Origin: Prado023 sp963706885
GTDB lineage: Bacteria > Actinomycetota > Actinomycetes > S36-B12 > CAIYMF01
Reading direction: 5' to 3'
Assembly (NCBI GenBank): GCA_963706885.1
Contig: CAVPNX010000004.1
Location: 62,001 to 126,000 of the forward strand
DNA: 64,000 bases
The notes under the pieces are model-generated. The model was not told the origin of the DNA, made no database searches, and saw only the letters and a list, made by a program, of their open reading frames with translations. This document shows positions 17,718 to 25,675 of this stretch, in pieces (the first letter of the stretch is position 1; each line of letters begins with the position of its first letter). Made by a program: the position numbers and the translations under genes.

Positions 17718-19292
17718 ATGTCCCGACTTGGCAACTACGGTCAGAAGCTGTACTCCGGGGAGATCTCCTACAACATCGTCGGCAACCGGCGGCGTTGGTA
17801 CGCGATCTCCGGGGTGATCTTCCTCATCGCCGTGATCTCCCTGCTCACGCGGGGCCTGAACTACGGCATCGAGTTCACCGGCGGTGCGGAGTTCCGGGTG
17901 CCCAGCGCAGCCTGCACCGTCGAGCAGGCGCGCACGGCCGTCCAGGACGCGGGGACCACGCCGAGCACCGTGACGCAGCTCGGAGGTGAGTCGATCCGGG
18001 TCACGACGGAGGCCGTCGACACAGCTGAGAGCGCCAAGATCCGTGCGTCCCTGGCTGAGGCCTGCTCGGTCCAGGTGGACGACATCTCGGTCCAGCTCGT
18101 GGGTCCGACGTGGGGCGGGGAGATCACGCAGAAGGCCCTGACCGCCCTGGTGGTGTTCCTCGCGCTGCTGTCGATCTTCCTCGCCATCTACTTCGACTGG
18201 CGGATGGCCGTGGCGGCGATCGTGGCGGTCGTGCACGACGTGATCATCACGATCGGCGTCTACTCGGTCCTGCAGTTCGAGGTGACCCCCGCCACGGTCA
18301 TCGGTGTCCTGACCATCCTCGGGTTCTCGCTCTATGACACGGTCGTGGTGTTCGACAAGGTCAAGGAGAACACCCGGGGGATCCTCGGGCAGAGCCGGGT
18401 CACGTACTCGCAGGCCGCCAACCTCGCGGTCAACCAGACCCTGGTGCGCAGCATCAACACCTCGATCGTCGCGCTGCTGCCGGTCGCCTCCATCCTGGTC
18501 GTCGGCGCAGGTGTCCTCGGCGCCGGCACCCTCAAGGACCTCGCCCTGGCCCTGTTCGTGGGAATGGCGGCCGGGACCTACTCGTCGATCTTCATCGCCA
18601 CGCCGGTCCTGTGCCAGCTCGAGGAGCGCAGCCCGCAGATGAAGGCCCTGGCCGGACGGGTCCAGGCCCGAGGTGCGGGGCCGCGGGGAGCGGCGACGAG
18701 CAGCCCGGCCACCGTTGCCACCCTCGAAGCTGAGGGCCCCGACATCTCGCCGGCAGGGCGACGCCGACGGGAGCCAGGAGGCGATGGATCGGGCCCGAGC
18801 CAGGCGCGCGACCGGTCCCCGCAACCAGCCGAAGAAGCAGAGCAGAGCCGACCGGCACTGATCAGCGCCAGCACCATCGTTGCCCGGGTCGTACACTCGG
18901 ATCAACGAGCAGGAGGAGCAGGTGGCCGATCCGGAGACCCTGCCCGTCGATTCGGCGGTGGAGTCAGCCCCAGGGCTGCGCTCGAGGCTGTCCCGGATCG
19001 CCGGCCGCGGCTCGGGTGTTCCGGCCGAGCTGGAACCCATCCTGCGGACCCTGCGGCAGTTCCACCCCAAGAGCGACACCCGGGTCGTGATCCAGGCGTA
19101 TGTGACGGCCGAGGAGCAGCACCGGGGACAGATGCGCCGCTCGGGGGAGCCCTACATCACCCATCCGGTGGCCGTCGCCCAGATCCTGGCCGACCTGGGC
19201 ATGACCGGGCCGACCCTGGCCGCGGCCCTGCTGCACGACACGGTGGAGGACACCGGGTACCCCCTGGCCGAGCTGCGCTCCGAGTTCGGTGA
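17718..19292 (+). CDS. secF: Protein translocase subunit SecF (3' end probably frameshifted)
   Basis: Residues 1-310 are a typical SecF. There is one N-terminal helix, GIEFTGGAEF in the P1 domain, then five helices with GFSLYDTVVVFDKVKEN and SINTSIVALLP. The conserved part ends near 18640. As written, the frame runs on to 19292 and overlaps relA by about 370 bases, which is implausible. One frame over, the sequence ends at TGA 18859-18861 with a basic GPRNQPKKQSRADRH tail typical of actinobacterial SecF. An extra base between about 18700 and 18800 would explain this. The true end is probably 18861. Confidence 0.88.
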   Translation: MSRLGNYGQKLYSGEISYNIVGNRRRWYAISGVIFLIAVISLLTRGLNYGIEFTGGAEFRVPSAACTVEQARTAVQDAGTTPSTVTQLGGESIRVTTEAVDTAESAKIRASLAEACSVQVDDISVQLVGPTWGGEITQKALTALVVFLALLSIFLAIYFDWRMAVAAIVAVVHDVIITIGVYSVLQFEVTPATVIGVLTILGFSLYDTVVVFDKVKENTRGILGQSRVTYSQAANLAVNQTLVRSINTSIVALLPVASILVVGAGVLGAGTLKDLALALFVGMAAGTYSSIFIATPVLCQLEERSPQMKALAGRVQARGAGPRGAATSSPATVATLEAEGPDISPAGRRRREPGGDGSGPSQARDRSPQPAEEAEQSRPALISASTIVARVVHSDQRAGGAGGRSGDPARRFGGGVSPRAALEAVPDRRPRLGCSGRAGTHPADPAAVPPQERHPGRDPGVCDGRGAAPGTDAPLGGALHHPSGGRRPDPGRPGHDRADPGRGPAARHGGGHRVPPGRAALRVR

Positions 19293-21189
19293 GGAGATCG
19301 CCTCGCTGGTCGATGGGGTGACGAAGCTGGACAAGGTCACCTACGGGGCGTCCAGCGCGGCGGAGACCGTGCGCAAGATGGTCGTGGCCATGGCCCGCGA
19401 CATCCGCGTCCTGGTCATCAAGCTCGCCGACCGGCTGCACAACATGCGCACCCTGCAGTGGCTCCCGCCGGAGAAGCAGGCGATCAAGGCCCGCGAGACC
19501 CTCGAGATCTACGCCCCGCTGGCCCATCGCCTGGGCATGAACACGGTCAAGTGGGAGCTCGAGGACCTGTCGTTCGCCACCCTGCACCCGAAGATGTACG
19601 AGGAGATCGTGCGCCTCGTGGGCCAGCGGGCACCGGCCCGCGAGCAGTTCCTCGAGCAGGTCATCGGCGACATCGAGGAGCGGCTCCGGGCGGCCCGGAT
19701 CCGGGCCACCGTGACGGGCCGGCCCAAGCACTACTACTCCGTCTACCAGAAGATGATCGTGCGCGGCCACGACTTCTCCGACATCTACGATCTGGTCGGC
19801 GTGCGGATCCTGGTGGACTCGGTCCGCGACTGCTACGCCGTCCTGGGCACCCTGCACGCGGCCTGGAACCCCCTGCCCGGGCGGTTCAAGGACTACATCG
19901 CGATGCCCAAGTTCAACATGTACCAGTCCCTGCACACCACGGTCATCGGGCCGGACGGCAAGCCCGTCGAGGTCCAGATCCGCACCCACGAGATGCACCG
20001 CTCGGCCGAGTACGGGATCGCGGCACACTGGCGGTACAAGCAGACCGAGGTGGGCGGCAAGCTCGGGCCCGACGATCTCGGTTGGCTGCGCCAGCTCGTC
20101 GAGTGGCAGCGCGAGACCGAGGATCCCGGGGAGTTCCTCGAGTCGCTGCGCTACGACCTGCGCTCGACCGAGGTGTTCGTGTTCACCCCACGCGGGGATG
20201 TGATCGCGCTGCCCTCCGGGTCGACACCCGTCGACTTCGCCTACGCGGTGCACACCGAGCTCGGCCATCGCTGCGTGGGCGCGCGGGTCAACGGCCGGCT
20301 GGTCCCGTTGGACAGCCCGCTGGCCAACGGCGACGCGGTCGAGGTGTTCACCTCCAAGGCCGAGGGCGCCGGTCCCAGCCTCGACTGGCTCACCTTCGTG
20401 CGCAGCCCACGTGCGCGCAGCAAGATCAAGGCCTGGTTCTCCCGCGAGCGCCGGGAGGAGGCGATCGAGAAGGGCAAGGACCTTCTCCTCAAGGCCATGC
20501 GCAAGGAGGGGGTGTCCGTCCACCGGCTGCTGTCCACCAGCGCGCTGGCGGCCGTGGCCGCGGACCTGCGCCAGCCGGACGTGAGCGCACTGTACGCGTC
20601 GATCGGCGAGGGCCGGATCAGCCCGCAGACGGTGATCCACCGGTTGGTGGCCACGGCCGGGGGAGCAGCGGCAGCGGCCGACGATGCTGCCGAGGCGGTC
20701 ACCCCGCAGGGCATCACGAAGATGCGCCAGCGCTCCGACGCCGACCCCGGCGTCACCGTGATCGGCTCACAGCTCGGCGACGTCTGGGTCAAGCTGGCCC
20801 GCTGCTGCACCCCGGTTCCCGGCGATGAGATCACCGGCTTCGTCACCCGCGGCAGCGGGGTGTCGGTGCACCGGCAGGACTGCACCAACGTGGCCTCGAT
20901 GGCCGGTCAGGCCGAGCGCTTCGTGCCCGTCGCGTGGTCTCCCGGGGCGTCCTCGGTCTTCCTGGTGAACATCCAGGTCGAGGCCCTCGACAGGTCCCGG
21001 CTGCTCGCCGACGTCACCCGGGCGCTGTCCGACCAGCACGTCAACATCCTGTCGGCGTCCGTGTCGACCACCAAGGAGCGCATCGCGATGTCGCGCTTCA
21101 CCTTCGAGATGGGCGATCCCAAGCACCTCGGGTCCGTGCTGCGGGCCGTGCGCGGTGTCGAAGGCGTGTTCGACGCCTACCGGGTGTAG
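18922..21189 (+). CDS. relA: Bifunctional (p)ppGpp synthetase/hydrolase RelA/SpoT
   Basis: This is a 755-residue long RSH enzyme that makes and degrades (p)ppGpp. The HD hydrolase domain has THPVAVA and HDTVEDTG. The synthetase domain has RPKHYYSVYQKM and DLVGVRI. A TGS domain (FTPRGDVIALPSGSTPVDFAYAVHT), a conserved-Cys region (ARCCTPVPGDEITGF) and a C-terminal ACT domain follow. The GTG at 18922 has an AGGAGG site 6 bases upstream. An earlier ATG at 18880 lacks one. A TACACT box lies at 18892-18897. The C-terminus is intact. Confidence 0.95.
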   Translation: MADPETLPVDSAVESAPGLRSRLSRIAGRGSGVPAELEPILRTLRQFHPKSDTRVVIQAYVTAEEQHRGQMRRSGEPYITHPVAVAQILADLGMTGPTLAAALLHDTVEDTGYPLAELRSEFGEEIASLVDGVTKLDKVTYGASSAAETVRKMVVAMARDIRVLVIKLADRLHNMRTLQWLPPEKQAIKARETLEIYAPLAHRLGMNTVKWELEDLSFATLHPKMYEEIVRLVGQRAPAREQFLEQVIGDIEERLRAARIRATVTGRPKHYYSVYQKMIVRGHDFSDIYDLVGVRILVDSVRDCYAVLGTLHAAWNPLPGRFKDYIAMPKFNMYQSLHTTVIGPDGKPVEVQIRTHEMHRSAEYGIAAHWRYKQTEVGGKLGPDDLGWLRQLVEWQRETEDPGEFLESLRYDLRSTEVFVFTPRGDVIALPSGSTPVDFAYAVHTELGHRCVGARVNGRLVPLDSPLANGDAVEVFTSKAEGAGPSLDWLTFVRSPRARSKIKAWFSRERREEAIEKGKDLLLKAMRKEGVSVHRLLSTSALAAVAADLRQPDVSALYASIGEGRISPQTVIHRLVATAGGAAAAADDAAEAVTPQGITKMRQRSDADPGVTVIGSQLGDVWVKLARCCTPVPGDEITGFVTRGSGVSVHRQDCTNVASMAGQAERFVPVAWSPGASSVFLVNIQVEALDRSRLLADVTRALSDQHVNILSASVSTTKERIAMSRFTFEMGDPKHLGSVLRAVRGVEGVFDAYRV

Positions 21190-21197
21190 CCGAGGTT

Positions 21198-21296
21198 CAA
21201 GATCCCGGTTCGATCCAGGATCCGGGCCGTATGCCCGACCGGAACGTGGCACAAACCGCGGTTCGCGCCCGAGACTTGGAGCGAATCGCGATCTTG
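21198..21296. repeat. Palindromic element PE-C, copy 1
   Basis: This 99-bp element begins CAAGATC and ends GATCTTG, its complement. It fills the whole gap between the convergent relA and DUF349 genes. It aligns without gaps to 43154-43252 and 59074-59172. Conserved blocks are CGGTTnGTCCA near the left end and CGAGACTTGGAGC near the right end, which are partly complementary. It may act as a terminator, but its fixed length and dispersed copies argue for a mobile palindromic repeat. Confidence 0.75.
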
Positions 21297-22538
21297 TCAG
21301 CTGGAGTACTCGGCCAGGGAGTTCTCTGCTGCCGCCAGCAGGGAGCGGGTCGTGGTGATCCGACCCTGCAGGTCCTCGACCTTGCGTGCGTCACCGGCGG
21401 CCTCTGCGGCGGCGGCCTGCTTCTCCAGCTTCTCCAGCGAGGCGCGGAACGTCTCCACGGTCGACTCGGCCAGCGCCCGCTTGGCCGGGTCAGTGCGACG
21501 CCACTGGTCCTCCTCGGAGCGCTTGATCGCATCCTCGACCTTGCGCAGCCGACCCTCGACCCGGTCCCGGTCATTGCGGGGCACGTGGCCGATTGCGTTC
21601 CAGCGCTCGGCGATGCCACGCATCGTCGACTTGGCCGCTGCCAGGTCGGTGATGGGCAGCAGGGCCTCGGCCTCGGCGGCCAGGGCCTCCTTCTTGTGCA
21701 GGTTCTCCAGCTGATCCCCGTCGCGCTCAGCCTGTACGGCGTTGCGCGCGGCGAAGAACGCGTCCTGAGCGGCGCGGAAACGCGCCCACAGCTTGTCCTC
21801 GTCCGCCCGTCCGGCGCGCGGCGCGGCCTTCCACTCGTCCATCAGCCCGCGGTAGGCGCGCGCCGTCTCGACCCAGTCCGTGCTCGTCGAGAGCGCCTCC
21901 GCCCGGGCGATGATCCCGTCCTTGGCGGCGGTCGCCTCCTTGCGGGCGGCGTCCAGGGTGGCGAAGTGCGCCCTGCGGGCCTTGTCGAACGCGGATCGGG
22001 CGGTGCTGAACCGCTTCCAGAGGTCCTGCTCGGCGTCGCGGGTCGAGCGGTCCCCTCGGGGAAGGGCCGACCACGCCTCCTGCAGCTCCTTGAAGCGGTC
22101 ACCGGTGGACTTCCACTGGGTGGAGGTGGCCAGTCCCTCGGCCTCCTCGACGATCGCGGTCCGCGCGGCCATCGTCTTGATCCGGGTCTCCTCGCGGGCG
22201 GCCGCCGCGGCCACCTTGCGGGCCTCGCCCGCGGCCTCGAGCTCATCGGCCAGGCGGCTCAGCTCGGCCAGGTCACCCACCACGTGCGGGTTCTCCACGG
22301 CCTCGCGCAGCTTGCCGACGACGATGGCCACGTTCTCCGGGGTGCCCTTGCCGTCCTTGAGGCGGGCCTGGAGCAGCTCGGCCTCGGCCTTGAGCCCGTC
22401 GTACTTGCGCTCGAAGAAGGCCAGCCCGTCTGCCGGTGCACCGGCCGCCCACTGCCCGACGGCGACCTCCTGCCCGTCGGGGCGACGCACGTACACCGTG
22501 CCGTCGTCGTCGACGCGTCCGTAGGCGTGCTCGGTCAT
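21297..22538 (-). CDS. DUF349 domain protein
   Basis: This is a 413-residue, highly charged, almost entirely helical protein with three or more repeats of the DUF349 pattern (W-x2-(T/I)-G...LW-x-R-F). Examples are QWKSTGDRFKELQEAW and LWARFRAAQDAFFAAR. Coiled coil is likely throughout. The N-terminal 30 residues (DDGTVYVRRPDGQEVAVGQW) form a small beta segment. Function is unknown. It starts at ATG 22538 with a GGAGGG site and is followed by PE-C copy 1. Confidence 0.88.
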   Translation of the reverse strand: MTEHAYGRVDDDGTVYVRRPDGQEVAVGQWAAGAPADGLAFFERKYDGLKAEAELLQARLKDGKGTPENVAIVVGKLREAVENPHVVGDLAELSRLADELEAAGEARKVAAAAAREETRIKTMAARTAIVEEAEGLATSTQWKSTGDRFKELQEAWSALPRGDRSTRDAEQDLWKRFSTARSAFDKARRAHFATLDAARKEATAAKDGIIARAEALSTSTDWVETARAYRGLMDEWKAAPRAGRADEDKLWARFRAAQDAFFAARNAVQAERDGDQLENLHKKEALAAEAEALLPITDLAAAKSTMRGIAERWNAIGHVPRNDRDRVEGRLRKVEDAIKRSEEDQWRRTDPAKRALAESTVETFRASLEKLEKQAAAAEAAGDARKVEDLQGRITTTRSLLAAAENSLAEYSS

Positions 22539-22599
22539 CCTCGTGCCCTCCGTAGTCCAGTGCCGGTCATTGTCCCACGCCCGTGGTCCGGACCCGGTG

Positions 22600-23466
22600 C
22601 TATGCCTCCTGAGAGACCGCGGTCTCGATCCCGATGGGCGCCGCGGGGGCGGGTGGCGCCACCGTGGACACGCCGGCCTCCGCGATCCTCTCCACGATGT
22701 CCAGCCCCGAGCTCACCTCGCCCCAGATCGTGTAGTCCGCCGGCAGGGTGGTGTCCTCGTAGACCAGGAAGAACTGGCTCCCGGACGTGCCCGGGCCGGC
22801 GTTTGCCATCGCCACGGTGCCCGCGGGGTAGTTGACGCCCTCAGCCGTGGGCAGGTTCTCGTCGGGGAGCTCGAAGCCCGGGCCCCCGGTGCCGGTTGCG
22901 GTGGGATCGCCGCACTGCAGCACGAAGATCCCCTCGGTCACCAGCCGATGGCACAGGGTCGAGTCGAAGTACTCCTCACCGGCCAGCCACAGCATGGCGT
23001 TGACGGTCTCCGGGGCCTTGTCGGCGAACGTGTCGATGACGATCTCGCCGCAGTTCGTGGCCAGGATCATCTGGTACTCGGTGCCGTCCTCGAGCTGCAT
23101 CGGGGGGGCCTCGTCCCACGACTGTGGGTCGCTGGGGGGTGTCGGCGCCGGCCCGCAGCCCTCGACCGCGACGGGGGAGGGGGAGGCAGTTGGCGCGGCG
23201 CTGGCATCGGCGGAGGCGGACGGTGCCGCCGACGCGGACGCGGCCGGCTCCGCGACGGTGTCGCTCCCGCTGTCGGGCCACAGCACGACCGCGGCCACCG
23301 CCAGGACGCCGACCAGCGCGGCGACGCTCCAGCCGATGCGCACCCGGCGCTTGTGGCGGGACTCCCGCTCGGCCCGCCGGGCGGTCTGGCGCTCCAGCTT
23401 GGCGGCGGCCAGCTCCTTGCGGCGCTTGTTGCTGGCCCCGGTACCGGGCTTCTTCTCCTTGGACAC
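22600..23466 (-). CDS. Membrane-anchored peptidyl-prolyl cis-trans isomerase (cyclophilin type)
   Basis: The protein is 288 residues from the GTG at 23466, where a GGGAG site lies 8 bases upstream. A second GTG at 23481 would add 5 residues. A basic cytosolic segment of about 40 residues is followed by one membrane helix (WSVAALVGVLAVAAVVLW). An Ala/Ser/Pro linker leads to a cyclophilin domain (NCGEIVIDTFADKAPETVN, FFLVYEDTTLPADYTIWGEV). It should catalyse proline isomerisation outside the membrane. The catalytic Arg-like position (CHRLV) is present. A related ppiB lies near relA in mycobacteria. Confidence 0.9.
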   Translation of the reverse strand: MSKEKKPGTGASNKRRKELAAAKLERQTARRAERESRHKRRVRIGWSVAALVGVLAVAAVVLWPDSGSDTVAEPAASASAAPSASADASAAPTASPSPVAVEGCGPAPTPPSDPQSWDEAPPMQLEDGTEYQMILATNCGEIVIDTFADKAPETVNAMLWLAGEEYFDSTLCHRLVTEGIFVLQCGDPTATGTGGPGFELPDENLPTAEGVNYPAGTVAMANAGPGTSGSQFFLVYEDTTLPADYTIWGEVSSGLDIVERIAEAGVSTVAPPAPAAPIGIETAVSQEA

Positions 23467-23505
23467 GTCCAGTGCTCCCACAGTCGAGGTGTGCGGCTCG
23501 CAGGG

Positions 23506-23511
23506 AGTCTA
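23506..23511 (-). promoter_or_regulatory. -10 box for the cyclophilin gene
   Basis: TAGACT on the minus strand lies 39 bases upstream of the GTG at 23466. This leaves a leader of about 30 bases that includes the GGGAG site. Confidence 0.4.
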
Positions 23512-23627
23512 TGTGGCCCCCCGCGCCCCATCGGGGAGGACCCGCGCGGTTAGGCCGCCGGGCTGGCTCGCGGATACCCTTGGGCGGGTCGACAGCCCCC
23601 GACCGCACCGATCAGTGAGGAGCACGC

Positions 23628-24329
23628 ATGCTCATCGCCGGCTTCCCGGCTGGCCCGTTCGGGACCAACTGCTGGATCCTGGCCCCGGGTGCGCACAGCG
23701 AGGCGGTCATCATCGACCCGGGCATGGACAGCCGTGGCGGCATCGAGCGGGTCGTGGCTGAGCATGGGCTGCGCCCGGTCGCGGTGATCCTCTCGCACGG
23801 GCACCTGGACCACATGTGGTCGGTGCTGCCGGTGTGCGACGGGTACGACATCCCGGCGTGGATCCACCCGGGCGACCGATCGCTGCTGGCCGACCCCTGG
23901 GCCGGGGTGTCGGGGGAGACCCGGATGATGTTCGCCTCCGTTGTGGGCGCGACGGACTTCGCCGAGCCCTCCGACGTGCGCGAGCTCACTGACGGTGCGT
24001 CGCTGGAGATCGCCGGGATGACGTTCACAGCCGACCACGCACCCGGGCACACCCCGGGGTCCACCGCGTTCCGGATGATGCAGACCGGCGCCGAGCCCCT
24101 GATGCTCTCCGGGGACCTGCTGTTCGCCGGCTCGATCGGGCGCACCGACCTCCCCGGCGGGGACACCACCGCAATGATGGACTCCCTGGCGCGGGTGGTG
24201 CTGCCTCAGCCAGACGACATGCTGGTCCTTCCGGGGCACGGCGAGACCACCACGATCGGCGCCGAACGACGCATGAACCCGTTCCTGCAGGGTCTGGTCA
24301 CCCCCGACGCCCCTGGGGCGAGCCGATGA
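23628..24329 (+). CDS. MBL-fold metallo-hydrolase (glyoxalase II-like)
   Basis: This is a 233-residue metallo-beta-lactamase-fold hydrolase. The metal motif HGHLDH is at residues 57-62, and further ligands appear in DHAPGHTPGS and LPGHGETT. Such small cytosolic enzymes hydrolyse hydroxyacyl-thioesters, and the exact substrate is not visible. A GAGGAG site precedes the ATG. The gene overlaps hisS (ATGA); the MBL gene-hisS pairing is common in actinobacteria. Confidence 0.9.
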   Translation: MLIAGFPAGPFGTNCWILAPGAHSEAVIIDPGMDSRGGIERVVAEHGLRPVAVILSHGHLDHMWSVLPVCDGYDIPAWIHPGDRSLLADPWAGVSGETRMMFASVVGATDFAEPSDVRELTDGASLEIAGMTFTADHAPGHTPGSTAFRMMQTGAEPLMLSGDLLFAGSIGRTDLPGGDTTAMMDSLARVVLPQPDDMLVLPGHGETTTIGAERRMNPFLQGLVTPDAPGASR

Positions 24330-25675
24330 GCCGCCCCGCGCCGCTGTCGGGGTTCCCCGAGTACCTCCCCGCCGAGCGGATCGTCGAGCAGCACGTCCTG
24401 GACACGGTGCGCCGGGTCTTCGAGCTGCACGGCTTCTCGTCCATCGAGACCCGTGCTGTCGAGCCGCTGGAGCAGATGCTGCGCAAGGGTGAGATCGACA
24501 AGGAGGTCTACGTCCTGCGCCGGCTGCACGCCCCGGCCGATGAGCCGGACGCGGGACTCGGTCTGCACTTCGACCTGACCGTGCCGTTCGCCCGCTACGT
24601 CGTGCAGAACGCCGGGCACCTGGAGTTCCCGTTCCGCCGGTACCAGATCCAGAAGGTGTGGCGTGGCGAGCGCCCGCAGGAGGGCCGGTACCGGGAGTTC
24701 GCCCAGGCAGACATCGACATCGTGGGTCGCGACACCCTGGCGTTCCACCACGAGGTCGAGGTGGCGCTGGTCATGGCCGAGGCCTTCCGCGCCCTGCCGA
24801 TGCCGCCGGCCGTGATCCTGGTGAACAACCGCAAGCTGGCCGAGGGGTTCTTCCTGGGCGCCGGGGCGAGCGACGCGGGCGCTGCCCTGCGGGCGATCGA
24901 CAAGCTGGACAAGATCGGGCCGGTTCGCGTTGCCGAGCTGCTGGAGTCCGAGGCGGGACTCCCGGCGGAGGCAGCGCAGAAGTGCCTGGCGCTGGCCGCG
25001 ATCCGCAGCGCCGACACGTCGTTCGTGGGGCGGGTCCGCGCACTCGGCGTCGAGCACGAGCTGCTCGACCAGGGGCTCGAGGAGCTGGCCGCCGTCGTGG
25101 GCGCCGCAGCCGAGTCGATGCCCGGGGCGGTGGTCGCCGACCTGAAGATCGCCCGCGGCCTGGACTACTACACCGGCACGGTCTACGAGACCCAGCTGGT
25201 CGGGTACGAGGACTTCGGGTCGATCTGCTCCGGGGGTCGCTACGACGCCCTGGCCAGCGACGGCCGCTCGACCTACCCGGGCGTGGGCATCTCCCTGGGG
25301 GTGTCGCGCCTGATGGGTGCCCTGCTCGGGCGGGGACTGGTCCGGGCCAGCCGCAGCGTCCCGACGTGCGTGCTCGTGGCGGTCACCGAGGAGTCCGGCC
25401 GGTCGGAGTCGACGGCGGTTGCCGGCGCCCTGCGGGCCCGGGGGATCCCCACCGAGGTCGCCCCCCGGGCCGACAAGTTCGGCAAGCAGATCCGGCACGC
25501 CGACCGTCGGGGGATCCCCTTCGTCTGGTTCCCCGGCCCCGAGGGGGGATCGGTCAAGGACATCCGCTCCGGGGCCCAGGAGCCCGCGGACCCGGCCCTG
25601 TGGAGTCCCCCCGAGGACGACCTGTACCCGCGCATCGAGCGCATCGCACGTGAGGAAGAGGAGAGCACCCGATGA
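24326..25675 (+). CDS. hisS: Histidine--tRNA ligase
   Basis: This is a 449-residue class II aminoacyl-tRNA synthetase. Motif 2 (RRYQIQKVWRGERPQEGRYREF, given as key residues R-x-E) and the histidine-specific RGLDYYTGTVYE segment are present. The C-terminal anticodon-binding domain has RADKFGKQIRHADRRGIPF. The start overlaps the MBL gene and the stop overlaps aspS (ATGA), forming an MBL-hisS-aspS unit. Confidence 0.97.
   Translation: MSRPAPLSGFPEYLPAERIVEQHVLDTVRRVFELHGFSSIETRAVEPLEQMLRKGEIDKEVYVLRRLHAPADEPDAGLGLHFDLTVPFARYVVQNAGHLEFPFRRYQIQKVWRGERPQEGRYREFAQADIDIVGRDTLAFHHEVEVALVMAEAFRALPMPPAVILVNNRKLAEGFFLGAGASDAGAALRAIDKLDKIGPVRVAELLESEAGLPAEAAQKCLALAAIRSADTSFVGRVRALGVEHELLDQGLEELAAVVGAAAESMPGAVVADLKIARGLDYYTGTVYETQLVGYEDFGSICSGGRYDALASDGRSTYPGVGISLGVSRLMGALLGRGLVRASRSVPTCVLVAVTEESGRSESTAVAGALRARGIPTEVAPRADKFGKQIRHADRRGIPFVWFPGPEGGSVKDIRSGAQEPADPALWSPPEDDLYPRIERIAREEEESTR

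Noticed and set aside
18880..18921. Upstream ATG for relA at 18880
   Set aside because: It has no ribosome binding site and overlaps the probable -10 box. The GTG at 18922 follows AGGAGG and fits the family N-terminus.
23521..23627. Small gene between the cyclophilin and MBL genes
   Set aside because: No conserved frame, only promoters; TACCCT at 23575 is a weak -10 candidate for the MBL gene and was not listed.
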